Origin: Deltaproteobacteria bacterium Ga0077539
Lineage (GTDB): Bacteria; Myxococcota_A; Polyangia; Polyangiales; Ga0077539
NCBI GenBank assembly: GCA_001465015.1
Contig: LNEO01000119.1
Span: forward strand, 29,765-93,764
Direction: 5' to 3'
Length of the DNA stretch: 64,000 nucleotides
The position numbers were made by a program, and so were the translations under genes. Below the pieces are notes generated by a model that saw nothing but the letters and a program-made list of their open reading frames with translations, ran no database searches and was not told the DNA's origin. This document shows positions 46,578 through 60,074 of this stretch, one piece after another (position 1 is the stretch's first letter; each line of letters starts with the position of its first letter).

Positions 46578-48527
46578 ATGGACTCATGGATCGTCGCGCT
46601 TCGCGGCGCAGAAGACACTCTCGTCGAAGCCCGCGCGGTGTTCGGCTCGCCAAACGGCTGGGTCGATAGCCTCGAAGCCTTCGTGTTCGAGACGCTACGC
46701 CCCGAAGACGCGGCCGATCGGCTCTCGCGGCTGATGCCGACGATGCAGCGAGGGCTCGCGGGAGCCGTCGCGCTCGAGGGTGACGACCCGGTCGACGCCA
46801 GGCTTCGCGCGGCGGCGCTCGCGGCGAGCGCGGCGATCGGCGAGCTGCTCGTCGACCGCGCAGCGCGCCATCGGCTCGAGTCGCAGCTCGTGATGGTGCG
46901 CCCGTCGGTGCGCGAAGGGTGGCGGCTTCCGTGCGCCGCCGCCGCGATCGCCCCTCTCTGCGCCGATCGACGCCTTTGTCGCCAGAGCGTCGGCGAGCTG
47001 CCCTCGCGGCCGCCGTTCGTCGCGCGACAGCGGGAGATCAACGCGCTGCTCTCGGCGATCAGCCGCGGCAGCCCCGTGGTCGTGCGCGCCCCGCAGGGCG
47101 CAGGAGCGGCGCGGCTCATCGAAGAAGCGGCGACGCGCGCAAACGCGCCCGCGTTCTACCTGCCCGGCGACGTGCTGCTCGGTGGTTATTCGCAGCTCGA
47201 ACGAGCGCTCGAGCACTGCCCCGAAGACGCGTGGGTGATCGCGGACCCGGTTCCGAAGACCGCCGCGGAAACCCTCACGAAGAACGTCGAGCGCATCGCC
47301 GCTCGGCGCACCGTGCTCCTGCGAGTGAGCGGTGAATTCGACATGCCGCTCCGCGCGCCGCCCGAGGGCATGTCCATCGGACCGCTGCGCGACTACGACG
47401 CCCGCGCGCTCGTCCACGCGATGCTCGGCGAGATCAAAGACGACCGCGTGGGCAGGCTCCTTGCGCGAAAGGGCTCGTTTCTCCCGGGGAGAATCGTCGA
47501 AGCCGTGCGCGCTGCGGTGCAGCTCGGCACCATCGTGCGCGACGAGGAGGGGTGGGCGTTTCGCCAACGAAAGCCGCTCAAGCCCGCCAGGCGCCCGAGC
47601 GAAATCGTCAACGCGCGGATCCACGACCTGCCCGAGGCGCTCGCCGAAGCGCTCGCCGCGCTCACCGCGCTCAACGATGGACGAAGCACTCAGACGGGGC
47701 ACGCCCTCCTGCGAGGGCTCTTCACGCAGGAGCCAGCGGCGAGCGTGAGCGCGCTGTCGAAGCTCGCGCTCGTGCACGACGCAGATGAGCGCGTGCGCAT
47801 CGATGAGTCCGTTCGCAGCGCGATCGCCACGAACAACCCTCACCTCGACCGCGCCCGCGCGCTGCTCGAGAGCGGCGCGGTCTCGCACGCGGCGCAAGGC
47901 GAGCGCCTGCTCAGCGTGGACCGGGGTCGCGAAGCCGCGGTGGCCTTCGCGCTCGCCTCGCGCACCGCGCTCGAGGCGGAGCTTCGCGCGACCGCGCTTC
48001 GGTATCTCGTCGTGGCCGCGCGTCACCCGGACCAACCCGAAGTAGCCGCGTGCATCCGCGCGACGCTGTCCTCGCTCGGCCCAGCCGTCAGCTTCGAGGT
48101 CGTCGGCGCTCGGACACGCCCGTCGCGCGCACGAGCGCTCGACCCGAACGCGCTCGACGCGACAGCGATGCAGCTCGAGGCCACCGACGCCGACGGCGCC
48201 GCGCGCCTGCGCGCCCTGGCCGAGCTCGTCCGCGGAAACTCCCAGCGCGCGATGCAGATCGCCTCGGCCCCGCCCTCGAGCGACGAGTCGTCCTCGAAGC
48301 TGCAGCTCACCGCCGCGCTCGCGCAGGCCGCGACCGGAGACGCTCCGCGCGCTGTGCGATCGACGATCCTCGCGCTCGCCATCGCGAGGCAGCGCTCGGA
48401 CGCGGCAGGCGAGGCCGCCGCGTTGTCGCTGTTGGCTTCGCTCTACCGCGCGTTCGGGCGCGACGAAGACGCCCGCACGATGGCAGAAGCCGCGCGAAGG
48501 CTCCTTCCGGCCGCCGCGCCAGCGTGA
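46578..48527 (+). CDS. AAA/STAND-like protein with degenerate P-loop
   Basis: A 649-residue soluble protein. Residues 145-400 follow the plan of a STAND/AAA ATPase (PPFVARQREINALL, then VVVRAPQGAGAARLI), but the Walker A Lys/Thr are replaced (GAGAAR), so ATP hydrolysis is doubtful. A winged-helix-like part (about 330-400) and alpha-helical repeats (about 430-640) follow, as in signalling ATPases. It begins 16 nt after pspA. Nothing else in it is recognised. Confidence 0.7.
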   Translation: MDSWIVALRGAEDTLVEARAVFGSPNGWVDSLEAFVFETLRPEDAADRLSRLMPTMQRGLAGAVALEGDDPVDARLRAAALAASAAIGELLVDRAARHRLESQLVMVRPSVREGWRLPCAAAAIAPLCADRRLCRQSVGELPSRPPFVARQREINALLSAISRGSPVVVRAPQGAGAARLIEEAATRANAPAFYLPGDVLLGGYSQLERALEHCPEDAWVIADPVPKTAAETLTKNVERIAARRTVLLRVSGEFDMPLRAPPEGMSIGPLRDYDARALVHAMLGEIKDDRVGRLLARKGSFLPGRIVEAVRAAVQLGTIVRDEEGWAFRQRKPLKPARRPSEIVNARIHDLPEALAEALAALTALNDGRSTQTGHALLRGLFTQEPAASVSALSKLALVHDADERVRIDESVRSAIATNNPHLDRARALLESGAVSHAAQGERLLSVDRGREAAVAFALASRTALEAELRATALRYLVVAARHPDQPEVAACIRATLSSLGPAVSFEVVGARTRPSRARALDPNALDATAMQLEATDADGAARLRALAELVRGNSQRAMQIASAPPSSDESSSKLQLTAALAQAATGDAPRAVRSTILALAIARQRSDAAGEAAALSLLASLYRAFGRDEDARTMAEAARRLLPAAAPA

Positions 48528-48575
48528 CGGGCGGCGGGCGACGCTATTGAATAGTCGCCCAGATATTCATCGCCC

Positions 48576-49097
48576 TCAGCGCGGCTTCTTCGCGGCTTCG
48601 GCGATCTTCGCGTCGAGCACGTCGAGCTTCGGCGAGCTCGCCTTCGCCCGCGCGAGCATCGCGTGCATCTTGGCTCCCGCGAGGTCGCCGCGCTCGAGCG
48701 CGACGACAGCCTTGTCGTAGAGCGCCTGCGCCGCAGCCGGGAGCGGAATCTCCGCGACGGCGCCGGTCGCCGCGTCCGCGCCAGCGAACATCTCGTCGAC
48801 CGACAGCCGCGTCGCGCCGGCCCCGCGCGCCTTGTCGAATCGAGCTCGCAGCACTTGATTTGTGAGCACGCGATACGCCTCGCTCCCGCGCTTGAACACG
48901 CGCAGGGCCCGCTCTTGCTGGTCCGGCTCGTCCACGTAGCGATCAGGATGAAACATCAGCGCGAACTGATGAAACGCCTCGCGCACTTCTTCGTGCGGAG
49001 CCGACGAGGGAAGGCCCAACAACGCGTAGTAGTCCAAGTCCTCGAGCTGCTCGAAGACCTGTGCGAACTGGGCGCTTCTGTCCTCGGACACGCTCAA
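48576..49097 (-). CDS. J-domain protein
   Basis: A 173-residue protein. The J-domain is near the N-terminus (DLDYYALLGL ... MFHPDRY, with the essential HPD at about 53-55), followed by a ~40-residue linker and a TPR-like helical pair (ALYDKAVVALERGDLAGAKMHA). It lacks the DnaJ zinc and substrate domains. It starts 7 nt after the Hsp70 gene and so is almost certainly its co-chaperone and co-transcribed. The TPR part might bind clients or the Pro-rich linker. Confidence 0.9.
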   Translation of the reverse strand: MSVSEDRSAQFAQVFEQLEDLDYYALLGLPSSAPHEEVREAFHQFALMFHPDRYVDEPDQQERALRVFKRGSEAYRVLTNQVLRARFDKARGAGATRLSVDEMFAGADAATGAVAEIPLPAAAQALYDKAVVALERGDLAGAKMHAMLARAKASSPKLDVLDAKIAEAAKKPR

Positions 49098-49104
49098 CGG
49101 GACC

Positions 49105-52596
<3,492 letters not shown>

Positions 52597-52610
52597 CTCT
52601 CTCTCACCTA

Positions 52611-53198
52611 TCACTTTACCGCGAGCGAGCGCTCGATGGCGTCCAGTTCGCTCTCGATCCACCGCCGCACCGACGCGGCGAAGGGCCACATGTATCCGTA
52701 GTCGGGACCGGAGAATCGCCGAACGATCTCCTCGCGAAACGCAGGGTCCCTCGCCGCCTCGAGCCCCTCGAGCTCGGCGACGCACCGAAGCGAGACGCGG
52801 TAGGCCTCCCACTCGAGCTGGGCGCGACACCAGGCCAGGCCCATCGGGAGCGGGACGAGCAGATACAACACCGCCATTCCCACGAGCCCGAAACGGGCGA
52901 ACTGCCTGACGTGAACCAGCTCGTGCTCGAGCGTCTCCCAGCGCCGACCTGGAGGCACAGACTCCCACCCTTCGGGCAGGTAGATCGTCCGACCGATCGT
53001 CGTGACGTAGTCCGTGAGGTACGAGCGCATCGCTCCGAACGTGATCACTCGCAACGCGCGGTCGATCCAGCGCTGCAGCGGGACGTCCCGCTTGCGGACG
53101 ACCGATACACCCTCGCGCGCGAGCTCGATCGTCACGCGCTCGAGCAGCGCACGCGCTCGCTCGCCGTGCACGGATCGATCCTCGGCGCGATCGCTCAC
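52611..53198 (-). CDS. HEXXH membrane protein, putative metalloprotease
   Basis: A 195-residue protein with LEHELVHVRQF (HEXXH at 92-96) and a downstream Glu in LEWEAYR (about 129-131) as possible third ligand, which is the gluzincin arrangement. One membrane helix (about 106-123) lies between them. It resembles small membrane HEXXH proteins that have no proven activity, so 'protease' is inferred. It starts the three-gene operon, with 14 nt before the Hsp70 gene. Confidence 0.75.
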   Translation of the reverse strand: MSDRAEDRSVHGERARALLERVTIELAREGVSVVRKRDVPLQRWIDRALRVITFGAMRSYLTDYVTTIGRTIYLPEGWESVPPGRRWETLEHELVHVRQFARFGLVGMAVLYLLVPLPMGLAWCRAQLEWEAYRVSLRCVAELEGLEAARDPAFREEIVRRFSGPDYGYMWPFAASVRRWIESELDAIERSLAVK

Positions 53199-53306
53199 GC
53201 TGCGCCTCGCGCGTGATCGGAGGCCGTCGCTGGGTGGTCGCTACGCATCATCGCCCTTCGCCGCGTCGATTTTTGACCCATGTATTCAAACACGCGATCG
53301 CTCCTC

Positions 53307-54230
53307 TCAAAACGAGTGCACCGCGCTGAGCCACGGCCAGACCGACACGGGGCTGGTGCCCCAGGCGAGCAGCGACCGCTCTCCGACGATCACCAGCGCC
53401 CCGACGTCGACGCTGCTCTTTCGAGTGAAGAGCCTCACGCCGAGCGTGCCGTACGGCATCCATCGCGGCTGCGCGTTGCCGAGCAACGACAGCCTCGAGA
53501 CGCTCGACGCGGTCTCCGGGAGCGCCTCGCCGAAGACCATCACCTGCCCGAGCGCCTTCACGCCCTCGACGATGCGCGCGTCCACCGTGAGGTGCGCGAG
53601 CGTCCACAAGCCACCCATCGAGACGCGCTGCGCCGCGTGTACGCCCAGGTGAAGCCCGCCGCGCTCGCCCCACACGGAGAACACCGGGCCGACGGCGCCC
53701 CACGCCCCTCCGCCGTTCCAGGTGAAGCCGAAGAAGTCAGCGGCGACGGTCGTTCCTGGATGAAACGGCACCTGCACCATCGCCCAGACTCCCAACGCGA
53801 CGTTGGACTCGGACACGATGTTGAATCGAACGTCGGCCGACAGACCGACCAGCGCGTACGGCAGGCCCACGCCCACGTCGATGCGGCGGTGCGCGCCGTA
53901 GCGAACAGCGACCCATCCGAGCAACGTCCCGACCGCGACCGCGCCATCGCCCACCCGCAGCGTTCGGGCGCCGGGCATCGCGTAGTACTGGTAGCCCGTC
54001 GGGTCAGGCGTTCGCGCGAAGTGCTCGAATTCACCCTGCGTTGGCGGCGCGATGGGGCCAAACGCTCCCTCGGTCCGCACAGGCCTCGACGCAGCTGGAG
54101 GCGACGCCTCTGCGCTCGGCGGCGGCGCGGCCCGCGCCGGTGCGAGCGGCGCCGACTGGCCGAGCGCGGGCGTCGCGACGAGCCACACGCCCGCCGCTAA
54201 CGTCATCGATGCCGCGATCGAGAGCCTCAC
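53307..54230 (-). CDS. Secreted beta-barrel-like outer membrane protein
   Basis: A 307-residue protein with a signal peptide (cleaved near ALGQ), a Pro/Ala-rich segment (25-55) and a C-terminal ~220 residues of alternating strands with many Gly and aromatic residues (RIDVGVGLPYALVGLSADVRF; GGLHLGVHAAQRV). It ends in W-P-W-L-S-A-V-H-S-F, a terminal Phe typical of outer membrane barrels. Function unknown. Confidence 0.7.
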   Translation of the reverse strand: MRLSIAASMTLAAGVWLVATPALGQSAPLAPARAAPPPSAEASPPAASRPVRTEGAFGPIAPPTQGEFEHFARTPDPTGYQYYAMPGARTLRVGDGAVAVGTLLGWVAVRYGAHRRIDVGVGLPYALVGLSADVRFNIVSESNVALGVWAMVQVPFHPGTTVAADFFGFTWNGGGAWGAVGPVFSVWGERGGLHLGVHAAQRVSMGGLWTLAHLTVDARIVEGVKALGQVMVFGEALPETASSVSRLSLLGNAQPRWMPYGTLGVRLFTRKSSVDVGALVIVGERSLLAWGTSPVSVWPWLSAVHSF

Positions 54231-54340
54231 GCGACGCTATTGTTTCTGGCTGCGAGCCAAAGAGGCAACTTCCTCAACGACCCGAAGACCGCCGCGTCCC
54301 TCCCCGAACGCCCCCAAATCCCCCGAATCGCAGCAATTTG

Positions 54341-56992
54341 TCAGGGTGTTTCGGGTGCAGCCGGATCGGTCGCGACCGGCGCGCTCTCGCCCTCGACCGG
54401 CGCGACGCTGGGCCGGCCCGCGCCCTCGAGCACTTCGCCCGCTACGACCTCGACGCGCTCGACCGCGACCACCTTCTCGCCGTCGTTGACGTCGATGATT
54501 CGAACGCCCTGCGTGTTGCGCCCGGCGAGCCGGACTTGCGAGACAAACGTACGGAGCGTCTGCCCCTTGTCGGTCACGACCATCAGCTGATCGCCCTCGC
54601 CCACGAGGACGAGATCGACCACATCGCCGTTGCGATCGCTGGCGTCGATCGCGATGATCCCGAGTCCACCGCGGCCCTGCGAGCGGTACTCCTCGGTCTC
54701 GGTGCGCTTTCCGTAGCCCTTTTCGCAGACCGCGAGGACCTGCTGGGTCTTGGGATCCTCGATCATGCGCAGCGACACGACCGTGTCGCCTTCGCGAAGC
54801 TCGATTCCCTTCACGCCGCGCGAGTCGCGGCCCACCTGACGAATCTCGCTCGCGGGAAAGCGGATGCTCATCCCCTTGCGTGTCCCGAGGATCACTTCGC
54901 AATCGGGCGCGGCCACCACTGCCGTGAGCAGCTCGTCGCCCTCGTCGATCGCGACGCCGATGATCCCCGTCTGGCGAATGCTCGAGTACGCCGTGAGGTC
55001 GGTGCGCTTGACCAGGCCCTTCTTCGAGCACGTCACGAGGTCCAGGCCCTCTTTGAACTCCTTGACGCTCAGCACCACCGCGACGCGCTCGCTGTCAGCG
55101 AGCCCGAGGAAGTTCACGATCGCCTTGCCACGCGAGGCGCGCGCGGCCTCGGGCAGCTCGTAGATCTTCTTGGTGAACGCCTTGCCCGTGTCCGTGAGGA
55201 AGAGCACGGTGTCGTGCGAGCTCGACACGAAGATCTGGTGCACCCAGTCCTCGTCTCGTACGTCCATCCCCGAGCTTCCCTTGCCCGAGCGATTCTGCGC
55301 GCGATAGTCGCTGAGCGACACGCGCTTGACGTAGCCCTTGTGCGAAAGCGTGACGACCACCTCGTGCTCGGGCACGAGGTCCGCCATCGAGATCTCGCCG
55401 TCGGCGAGCTCGATCGACGTCCGTCGCGGCTCGGCGAACTTCGCCTTGATCTCTTCGAGCTCCTTCTTGATCTCGCCGAGCAGCACCGACTCGTTGCCGA
55501 GGATGCTCTTGTAGAACGCGATGATGTTGGACAGCTCGCCGTACTCCGCAGCGAGCTTCTCGCGCTCGAGGCCGGTGAGCGACGCGAGGCGCATGTCGAG
55601 GATGGCCTTCGCTTGCCGCTCGGTCAGCCGGTAGTCGATGATCTTCGCGGCCTCGTCGATCTCGGACTGCGGACGACCCGCGCGTCGCACGAAATCCTCG
55701 AGACCCTTCAGCGGCAGCGCCATGAGCGCTTCTTTCGCCGACTCTGGATCGGACGAGCGCCGGATCGTCTCGATGATGAGATCGATCTCGGTCGTCGCCA
55801 TGCCCTTGCCGAGCACGACCTCTCGCTCGCTCTCGGCCTTGCGAAGCTCGAACCGCGTACGCCTGGTAACAACGTCGCGACGGTGCTCGATGAACACGTG
55901 CAAGAGCTGCTTCAGGTCGAGCACGCGAGGCTGACCGTTGACGATCGCGAGCGCGATGTACCCGAAGTTCTCTTGCAGCTGCGTCTGCTTGTAGAGCGCG
56001 TTGAGCACCACCTGCGCGACGGCGTCTCGCTTGAGCTCGACCACGATGCGCATGCCTTCGCGCGAGCTCTCGTTGCGCAGGTCGGCGATGCCCTCGAGCT
56101 TCTTGTCGCGCACCAGGTCCGCCATGTGCTCGAGCAGCTTGGCGCTGTTGACCTGGTAGGGGATCTCCGTGATGACGATCCGCTCGCGGTCTTTGCCGGT
56201 CGTCTCGATGTCCGCCTTGGCGCGCATCGTGATCGTGCCGCGGCCCGTGAGGTACGCCTTTCGCGATCCCTCGGTGCCGAGGATCGAGGCCGCCGTCGGA
56301 AAGTCCGGTCCCTTGACGAATTGCAGTAAATCCTCGGCGCTGCACTCTGGGTTGTCGATGACGTGAAGCGTGCCGTCGATCACCTCGCCGAGGTTGTGCG
56401 GCGGGATGTTCGTGGCCATGCCGACCGCGATCCCGTTGGTCCCGTTGACCAACAGATTGGGGAAGCGCGCCGGCAAGACGTCGGGCTCCTCCGTGCTTCC
56501 GTCGTAGTTGGGCGAGTAGTCGACGGTGTCCTTCTCGATGTCCCTGAGAAGCTCCTGCGCGATCGGCATGAGCTTGCACTCGGTGTATCGATACGCCGCA
56601 GCGGGATCGCCCTCGACCGAGCCAAAATTGCCCTGCCCGTCCACGACGGGCATACGCATCGAGAAGTCCTGCGCCATGCGCACGAGCGCGTCGTACACGC
56701 TCGAGTCACCGTGCGGGTGGTACTTGCCGAGCACGTCTCCCACGACGCGAGCGCACTTCACGTACTTGCCGCCCGGCGACAAGTTGAGCTGGTCCATCGT
56801 GTACAGGATTCGACGGTGCACCGGCTTGAGCCCGTCGCGCGCGTCGGGGATCGCGCGGCCCACGATGACGCTCATCGCGTAGTCGAGGTAGCTGCGCTGC
56901 ACTTCTTCTTCGAACACCACCGGCACTGGAGCGGCGATTCCGTTGCCGCCAGAACCACCAGTCGCCCCCGCGCCATCTCGTTCGTCTGTCAT
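54341..56992 (-). CDS. gyrA: DNA gyrase subunit A
   Basis: An 883-residue type II topoisomerase subunit. N-terminal domain: [34 protein letters not shown] (the quinolone region keeps the sensitive Ser and Asp), and AAAYRYTE with the active Tyr. The coiled coil and six-bladed C-terminal domain follow. The GyrA box that wraps DNA is QNRSGKG instead of QRRGGKG, so two of seven positions are changed. The ATG at 56992 has a GAGG 5 nt upstream. No gyrB in the window. Confidence 0.97.
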   Translation of the reverse strand: MTDERDGAGATGGSGGNGIAAPVPVVFEEEVQRSYLDYAMSVIVGRAIPDARDGLKPVHRRILYTMDQLNLSPGGKYVKCARVVGDVLGKYHPHGDSSVYDALVRMAQDFSMRMPVVDGQGNFGSVEGDPAAAYRYTECKLMPIAQELLRDIEKDTVDYSPNYDGSTEEPDVLPARFPNLLVNGTNGIAVGMATNIPPHNLGEVIDGTLHVIDNPECSAEDLLQFVKGPDFPTAASILGTEGSRKAYLTGRGTITMRAKADIETTGKDRERIVITEIPYQVNSAKLLEHMADLVRDKKLEGIADLRNESSREGMRIVVELKRDAVAQVVLNALYKQTQLQENFGYIALAIVNGQPRVLDLKQLLHVFIEHRRDVVTRRTRFELRKAESEREVVLGKGMATTEIDLIIETIRRSSDPESAKEALMALPLKGLEDFVRRAGRPQSEIDEAAKIIDYRLTERQAKAILDMRLASLTGLEREKLAAEYGELSNIIAFYKSILGNESVLLGEIKKELEEIKAKFAEPRRTSIELADGEISMADLVPEHEVVVTLSHKGYVKRVSLSDYRAQNRSGKGSSGMDVRDEDWVHQIFVSSSHDTVLFLTDTGKAFTKKIYELPEAARASRGKAIVNFLGLADSERVAVVLSVKEFKEGLDLVTCSKKGLVKRTDLTAYSSIRQTGIIGVAIDEGDELLTAVVAAPDCEVILGTRKGMSIRFPASEIRQVGRDSRGVKGIELREGDTVVSLRMIEDPKTQQVLAVCEKGYGKRTETEEYRSQGRGGLGIIAIDASDRNGDVVDLVLVGEGDQLMVVTDKGQTLRTFVSQVRLAGRNTQGVRIIDVNDGEKVVAVERVEVVAGEVLEGAGRPSVAPVEGESAPVATDPAAPETP

Positions 56993-57098
56993 CGTCGCCT
57001 CGGTTCGCACGAAGTCGCGTAAATCGCTAAAAAACCACGCAATTTTCGCGGCGGTCGAGCGTTGAGACTTCTATCACAGCCCCCCGTGTGCGGCCACT

Positions 57099-57104
57099 TA
57101 TAAT
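57099..57104 (+). promoter_or_regulatory. TATAAT -10-like element in gyrA/lipoprotein intergenic
   Basis: A perfect TATAAT lies in the 267-nt region between gyrA and the lipoprotein gene, in an otherwise GC-rich stretch. No clear -35 is seen at 17 nt. It would give the forward gene a leader of about 150 nt. Confidence 0.3.
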
Positions 57105-57259
57105 GTTCGCGCGCGTGAAGTCAGCGAGACATTATCTGTCCACTGCCCACCGGATGAACACCATCGCCAACGTCGTTGGCGCTCCTGCGCGTGCGAAGCG
57201 CAGCAAGCCTGCGCGCAACGCGCGGCACGTGGCATGCTGTGTCGCGCTTGCCCCCATCG

Positions 57260-57748
57260 ATGCGCCCCGCCCGATCGCTGAAACAACGGCTCACCCTCGT
57301 CGCGACCTTCGCCCTGCTCGCGGCAGCGTCGAGCTGCATTTCGCGGCCCATCCCGATTCCTCCGCCGATGGCGCAGGTGCAGGCGCTCACCGATTGCGAC
57401 GGCAGCGCAGAGTGCCCGGCCGGAGGCGTCATCGTCGACGTCGAGGGCCTCGCGAACCCTGGCGCGCTCGTGCTCGTCGAGAACCTCACGCGCCCGCTCG
57501 CCAACGGCGTCCTCTACTCGGCCTCGGCGTTCGCCAATCGCAGCCCCGACAGTGACGCAAGCAGCTCCGACGGCGGCGTGCCCAACGTCGCGGGGCGGTT
57601 CTTCATTCGGCTGGGACCGATGCGCTCTGCGCCGGGATCGACCGTCGTCGCTTCGCAGCGGGGCGACATGCTCTCGGTGCGCCAGTTCGTCGAAGTCGAA
57701 GGCGGCCGCTTCGAAGCGAGCAACGGCGCGACGTTCACCGTTCGCTGA
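57260..57748 (+). CDS. Lipoprotein of unknown function
   Basis: A 162-residue lipoprotein. The signal has a basic start (MRPARSLKQR), hydrophobic core and lipobox AASSC. The mature protein has two Cys (TDCDGSAEC), a probable disulfide, and beta-strands with VIVDVEGLANPGALVLV and FFIRLGPM. An Asp/Ser-rich loop lies near 105-115. I start at the ATG at 57260 because the longer frame to 57176 lacks a signal-like start. Family unknown. Confidence 0.7.
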   Translation: MRPARSLKQRLTLVATFALLAAASSCISRPIPIPPPMAQVQALTDCDGSAECPAGGVIVDVEGLANPGALVLVENLTRPLANGVLYSASAFANRSPDSDASSSDGGVPNVAGRFFIRLGPMRSAPGSTVVASQRGDMLSVRQFVEVEGGRFEASNGATFTVR

Positions 57749-57855
57749 CCGCCCTCGCGAGCGCGCCGCTCGCCCTGCGCACCGTCGAAAACTGGCTCCC
57801 GCGCTTCGCGCTGTTGTACGTGCCTTCGCACAGCAGCGAGTGATGGAGGTCGGTG

Positions 57856-58674
57856 ATGGCTGATTTGGGAACGATGCGTGATCTCGATCAAATCCGTGAG
57901 CGAGAGGACGGGCGAGACCCCGCGCGCACCGTCGTTCTGGCCGTCGGCGGGTTGGCCGCTGCGTGCGTGCTCTTCGCCGCAGGCGTGCTGATCGGGCGCG
58001 ATAACGACAACGCTCGCGCGACACGGCGCGAAGATCCGCTCGCGAGGCTCGACGCGCTCGCCACGCAGGCGGCGCGCGCGCCGACGCCCGAGGTCACCTA
58101 CCCCTCGCAGCTCGCTGAACGACGGACGACCCTCGAGGGCGCTTCCGGTGCAAGCAGCGGCGCAACCAACAGCCTTGCGGTCGCGGGCACAGCGGCATCT
58201 CCGTCGCCCCTTCCGAGCGGCAGCGCGCCGACGCAAACGCGAGAAACGCGAGCGCAAGCCGCGCCTGCGTCGGCGCTGATCGACAACACCGGCGCCGTGC
58301 GACCCCAAGGCCCCATGCCCGCTCGGCTGCCCGTGGCGAGCGCCGTCGTCCCCGCGGCCCCCGTCGCTCGTGACGATCGCGCAGAGCGAGGCACGCCAGC
58401 GCCCGCTGGATCGGACGGCACGTTCTCGCTGCAAGTGAGCTCGTTTCGCAACCTCGCCGGCGCGCAGACGTTCGCGACGCGCCTTCGCGAGCGCGGCCAC
58501 CGCGCGTTCGTCGCGTCGGGAATGGCCACCACAGGCACAGGAACCTGGCATCGCGTGCGCATCGGTCCTTTCGGCTCGATGCGCGACGTCGCCCGCTACC
58601 GAACTGACTTCGAGGCGCGCGAGCGGCTTCCGACCTTCGTCGTTCGACGCGACGACGAGACCCCTCGCCACTGA
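57856..58674 (+). CDS. SPOR-domain membrane protein
   Basis: A 272-residue single-pass protein. A short cytoplasmic start is followed by a membrane helix (about 27-47), a disordered Ala/Pro/Ser linker (about 50-185), and a C-terminal SPOR domain (FSLQVSSFRNLAGAQTFATRLRERG ... VRIGPF) that binds denuded peptidoglycan glycans at division sites. The start has GGAGG 6 nt upstream. Role in cell division is inferred from the domain. It converges with the next gene. Confidence 0.88.
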   Translation: MADLGTMRDLDQIREREDGRDPARTVVLAVGGLAAACVLFAAGVLIGRDNDNARATRREDPLARLDALATQAARAPTPEVTYPSQLAERRTTLEGASGASSGATNSLAVAGTAASPSPLPSGSAPTQTRETRAQAAPASALIDNTGAVRPQGPMPARLPVASAVVPAAPVARDDRAERGTPAPAGSDGTFSLQVSSFRNLAGAQTFATRLRERGHRAFVASGMATTGTGTWHRVRIGPFGSMRDVARYRTDFEARERLPTFVVRRDDETPRH

Positions 58675-58751
58675 AGCGCCCGCTCTCGGAGCGCGAGCGC
58701 CGTCCGATGAGCGCCCACACAATCAAGTGGGGGCCGCCCCCTCACCGCTCC

Positions 58752-60017
58752 TCATCGCACCGTTCGAAGAGCGCCGCCGGCCAACGTCGGCGTGATCCTG
58801 ACGGGCACAGCCGTCATCGCCGCAGGCACCGAGGGGGTCGCTGTCACGACAGGCGCGAAGCGCGGTCCGCTCGACGCTCCCACGAAGCCGACCGCCGACG
58901 AGGAAGACGGAGTCGTCGGTGGCTGAGCAGGCAACGGAGCGCTCTGCGGCGCAACCTGCGGCGCCGGAGCGCTCGGCTCGACCCGAACGATCGTCGATCG
59001 CGCCCACGGCTCGAAGCGCGGGGCGATGTTGGCGACCAGCGGGGCGCGCAGTCGCTCCTGATCGCTCCACAAGCCGCTTCGCGTCGCCGACCTGACAGGG
59101 TTCGCGGAAGGCTGCGCGCGGCCTGCGATCGGGGCGGTTGGCGTTGCGCCGACGGCAGCGTCGACGCGGGTCACGCTGGTGGTCGGCGGCGACTCGAACG
59201 TCGAGAGCTCCTCGAATCGGTCGAGCGCTGAGTCGTCGCGGATCACGACGGTCGCCCAACGATCGGCCGCGCGTGGCTCGAGCGCGTCGTCTCCCGTCGA
59301 TCGCACAGCGCCTGTCGTCGTCGGGTTGCCGCTCGGCGCGCGGCCGCGAAGGTCCGTGGCCCAACCGATCGAATGGCCGTGCTCGACGCTCGACGCCGCG
59401 AGCGGCGCTGCGGCGCGACCGCGGATCCCTCGCGTCGCTGGCGACGGCGCGAACAACCCGTCGAATGACAACCAGCACCAGTGATCGACGTCAGCGACGC
59501 TCCAACCAACGTGCCGACCAGAGACACGCCATCGCACCGGCGCTGGCGAATAGTCGGCGCCGAATCGCCACGCCCAACGCTCGCCGATGCGAAGCCACTG
59601 GCCGTAATGAAACGCCACCGCGCCCCAGACGAACTCGCTTCTCCAGCGCGGTCCGCTCGGCTCATCGCCCCACTGTCCGTGCGTCACGAACGGCTCGAAC
59701 GTCTCCCTGTGCGCGACGTCAGGAAACCACAGCTCACCGAGCGACGTGCTCTCCCATCGCCCCTCCGGCGCCAGCACAACCCGCGCGACCGACTCGCTCA
59801 GCGCCTGCCCTGCGGCCCACGCAGCAGCCTCCGCCCGAGCCTCGACCGTCACCGGCGCGCTCGCCCCTCCCCGGTCGATCACCACCCGCGCCACGGCGGA
59901 CGCCCGCACGGTGGGCGAAGCAACCGCGGCCGAGCCGCCGAGCGAGCCAGCGCAGCCGCTCGCCGCGACCGTCGTAGCGAGCGCAAACACAAAGTTTCCC
60001 CGAGCGAATCGCTTCAT
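58752..60017 (-). CDS. YXWGXW/DUF6600-like lipoprotein
   Basis: A 421-residue lipoprotein (lipobox AASGC). Residues 75-205 have repeated aromatic units with Trp, Gly and Tyr: THGQWGDEPSGPRW, WGAVAFHYGQWLRIGERWAWRF, HVGWSVADVDHWCWLSF. This resembles the DUF6600/FecR-associated Trp-rich domain. The rest is Pro/Ala-rich and disordered. Function unknown; it lies after ptsN on the same strand with 57 nt between. Confidence 0.75.
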   Translation of the reverse strand: MKRFARGNFVFALATTVAASGCAGSLGGSAAVASPTVRASAVARVVIDRGGASAPVTVEARAEAAAWAAGQALSESVARVVLAPEGRWESTSLGELWFPDVAHRETFEPFVTHGQWGDEPSGPRWRSEFVWGAVAFHYGQWLRIGERWAWRFGADYSPAPVRWRVSGRHVGWSVADVDHWCWLSFDGLFAPSPATRGIRGRAAAPLAASSVEHGHSIGWATDLRGRAPSGNPTTTGAVRSTGDDALEPRAADRWATVVIRDDSALDRFEELSTFESPPTTSVTRVDAAVGATPTAPIAGRAQPSANPVRSATRSGLWSDQERLRAPLVANIAPRFEPWARSTIVRVEPSAPAPQVAPQSAPLPAQPPTTPSSSSAVGFVGASSGPRFAPVVTATPSVPAAMTAVPVRITPTLAGGALRTVR

Positions 60018-60074
60018 GGTCGAGCACTCTCCGAGCGAGATCGTGCCACGAGACGCGCGCTTCGAGAAGGGAGG

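Noticed and set aside
58729..58741. GGGGG-CCG-CCCCC stem between convergent genes as a terminator
   Set aside because: Only 5 bp and no T-run; not convincing in such GC-rich DNA.
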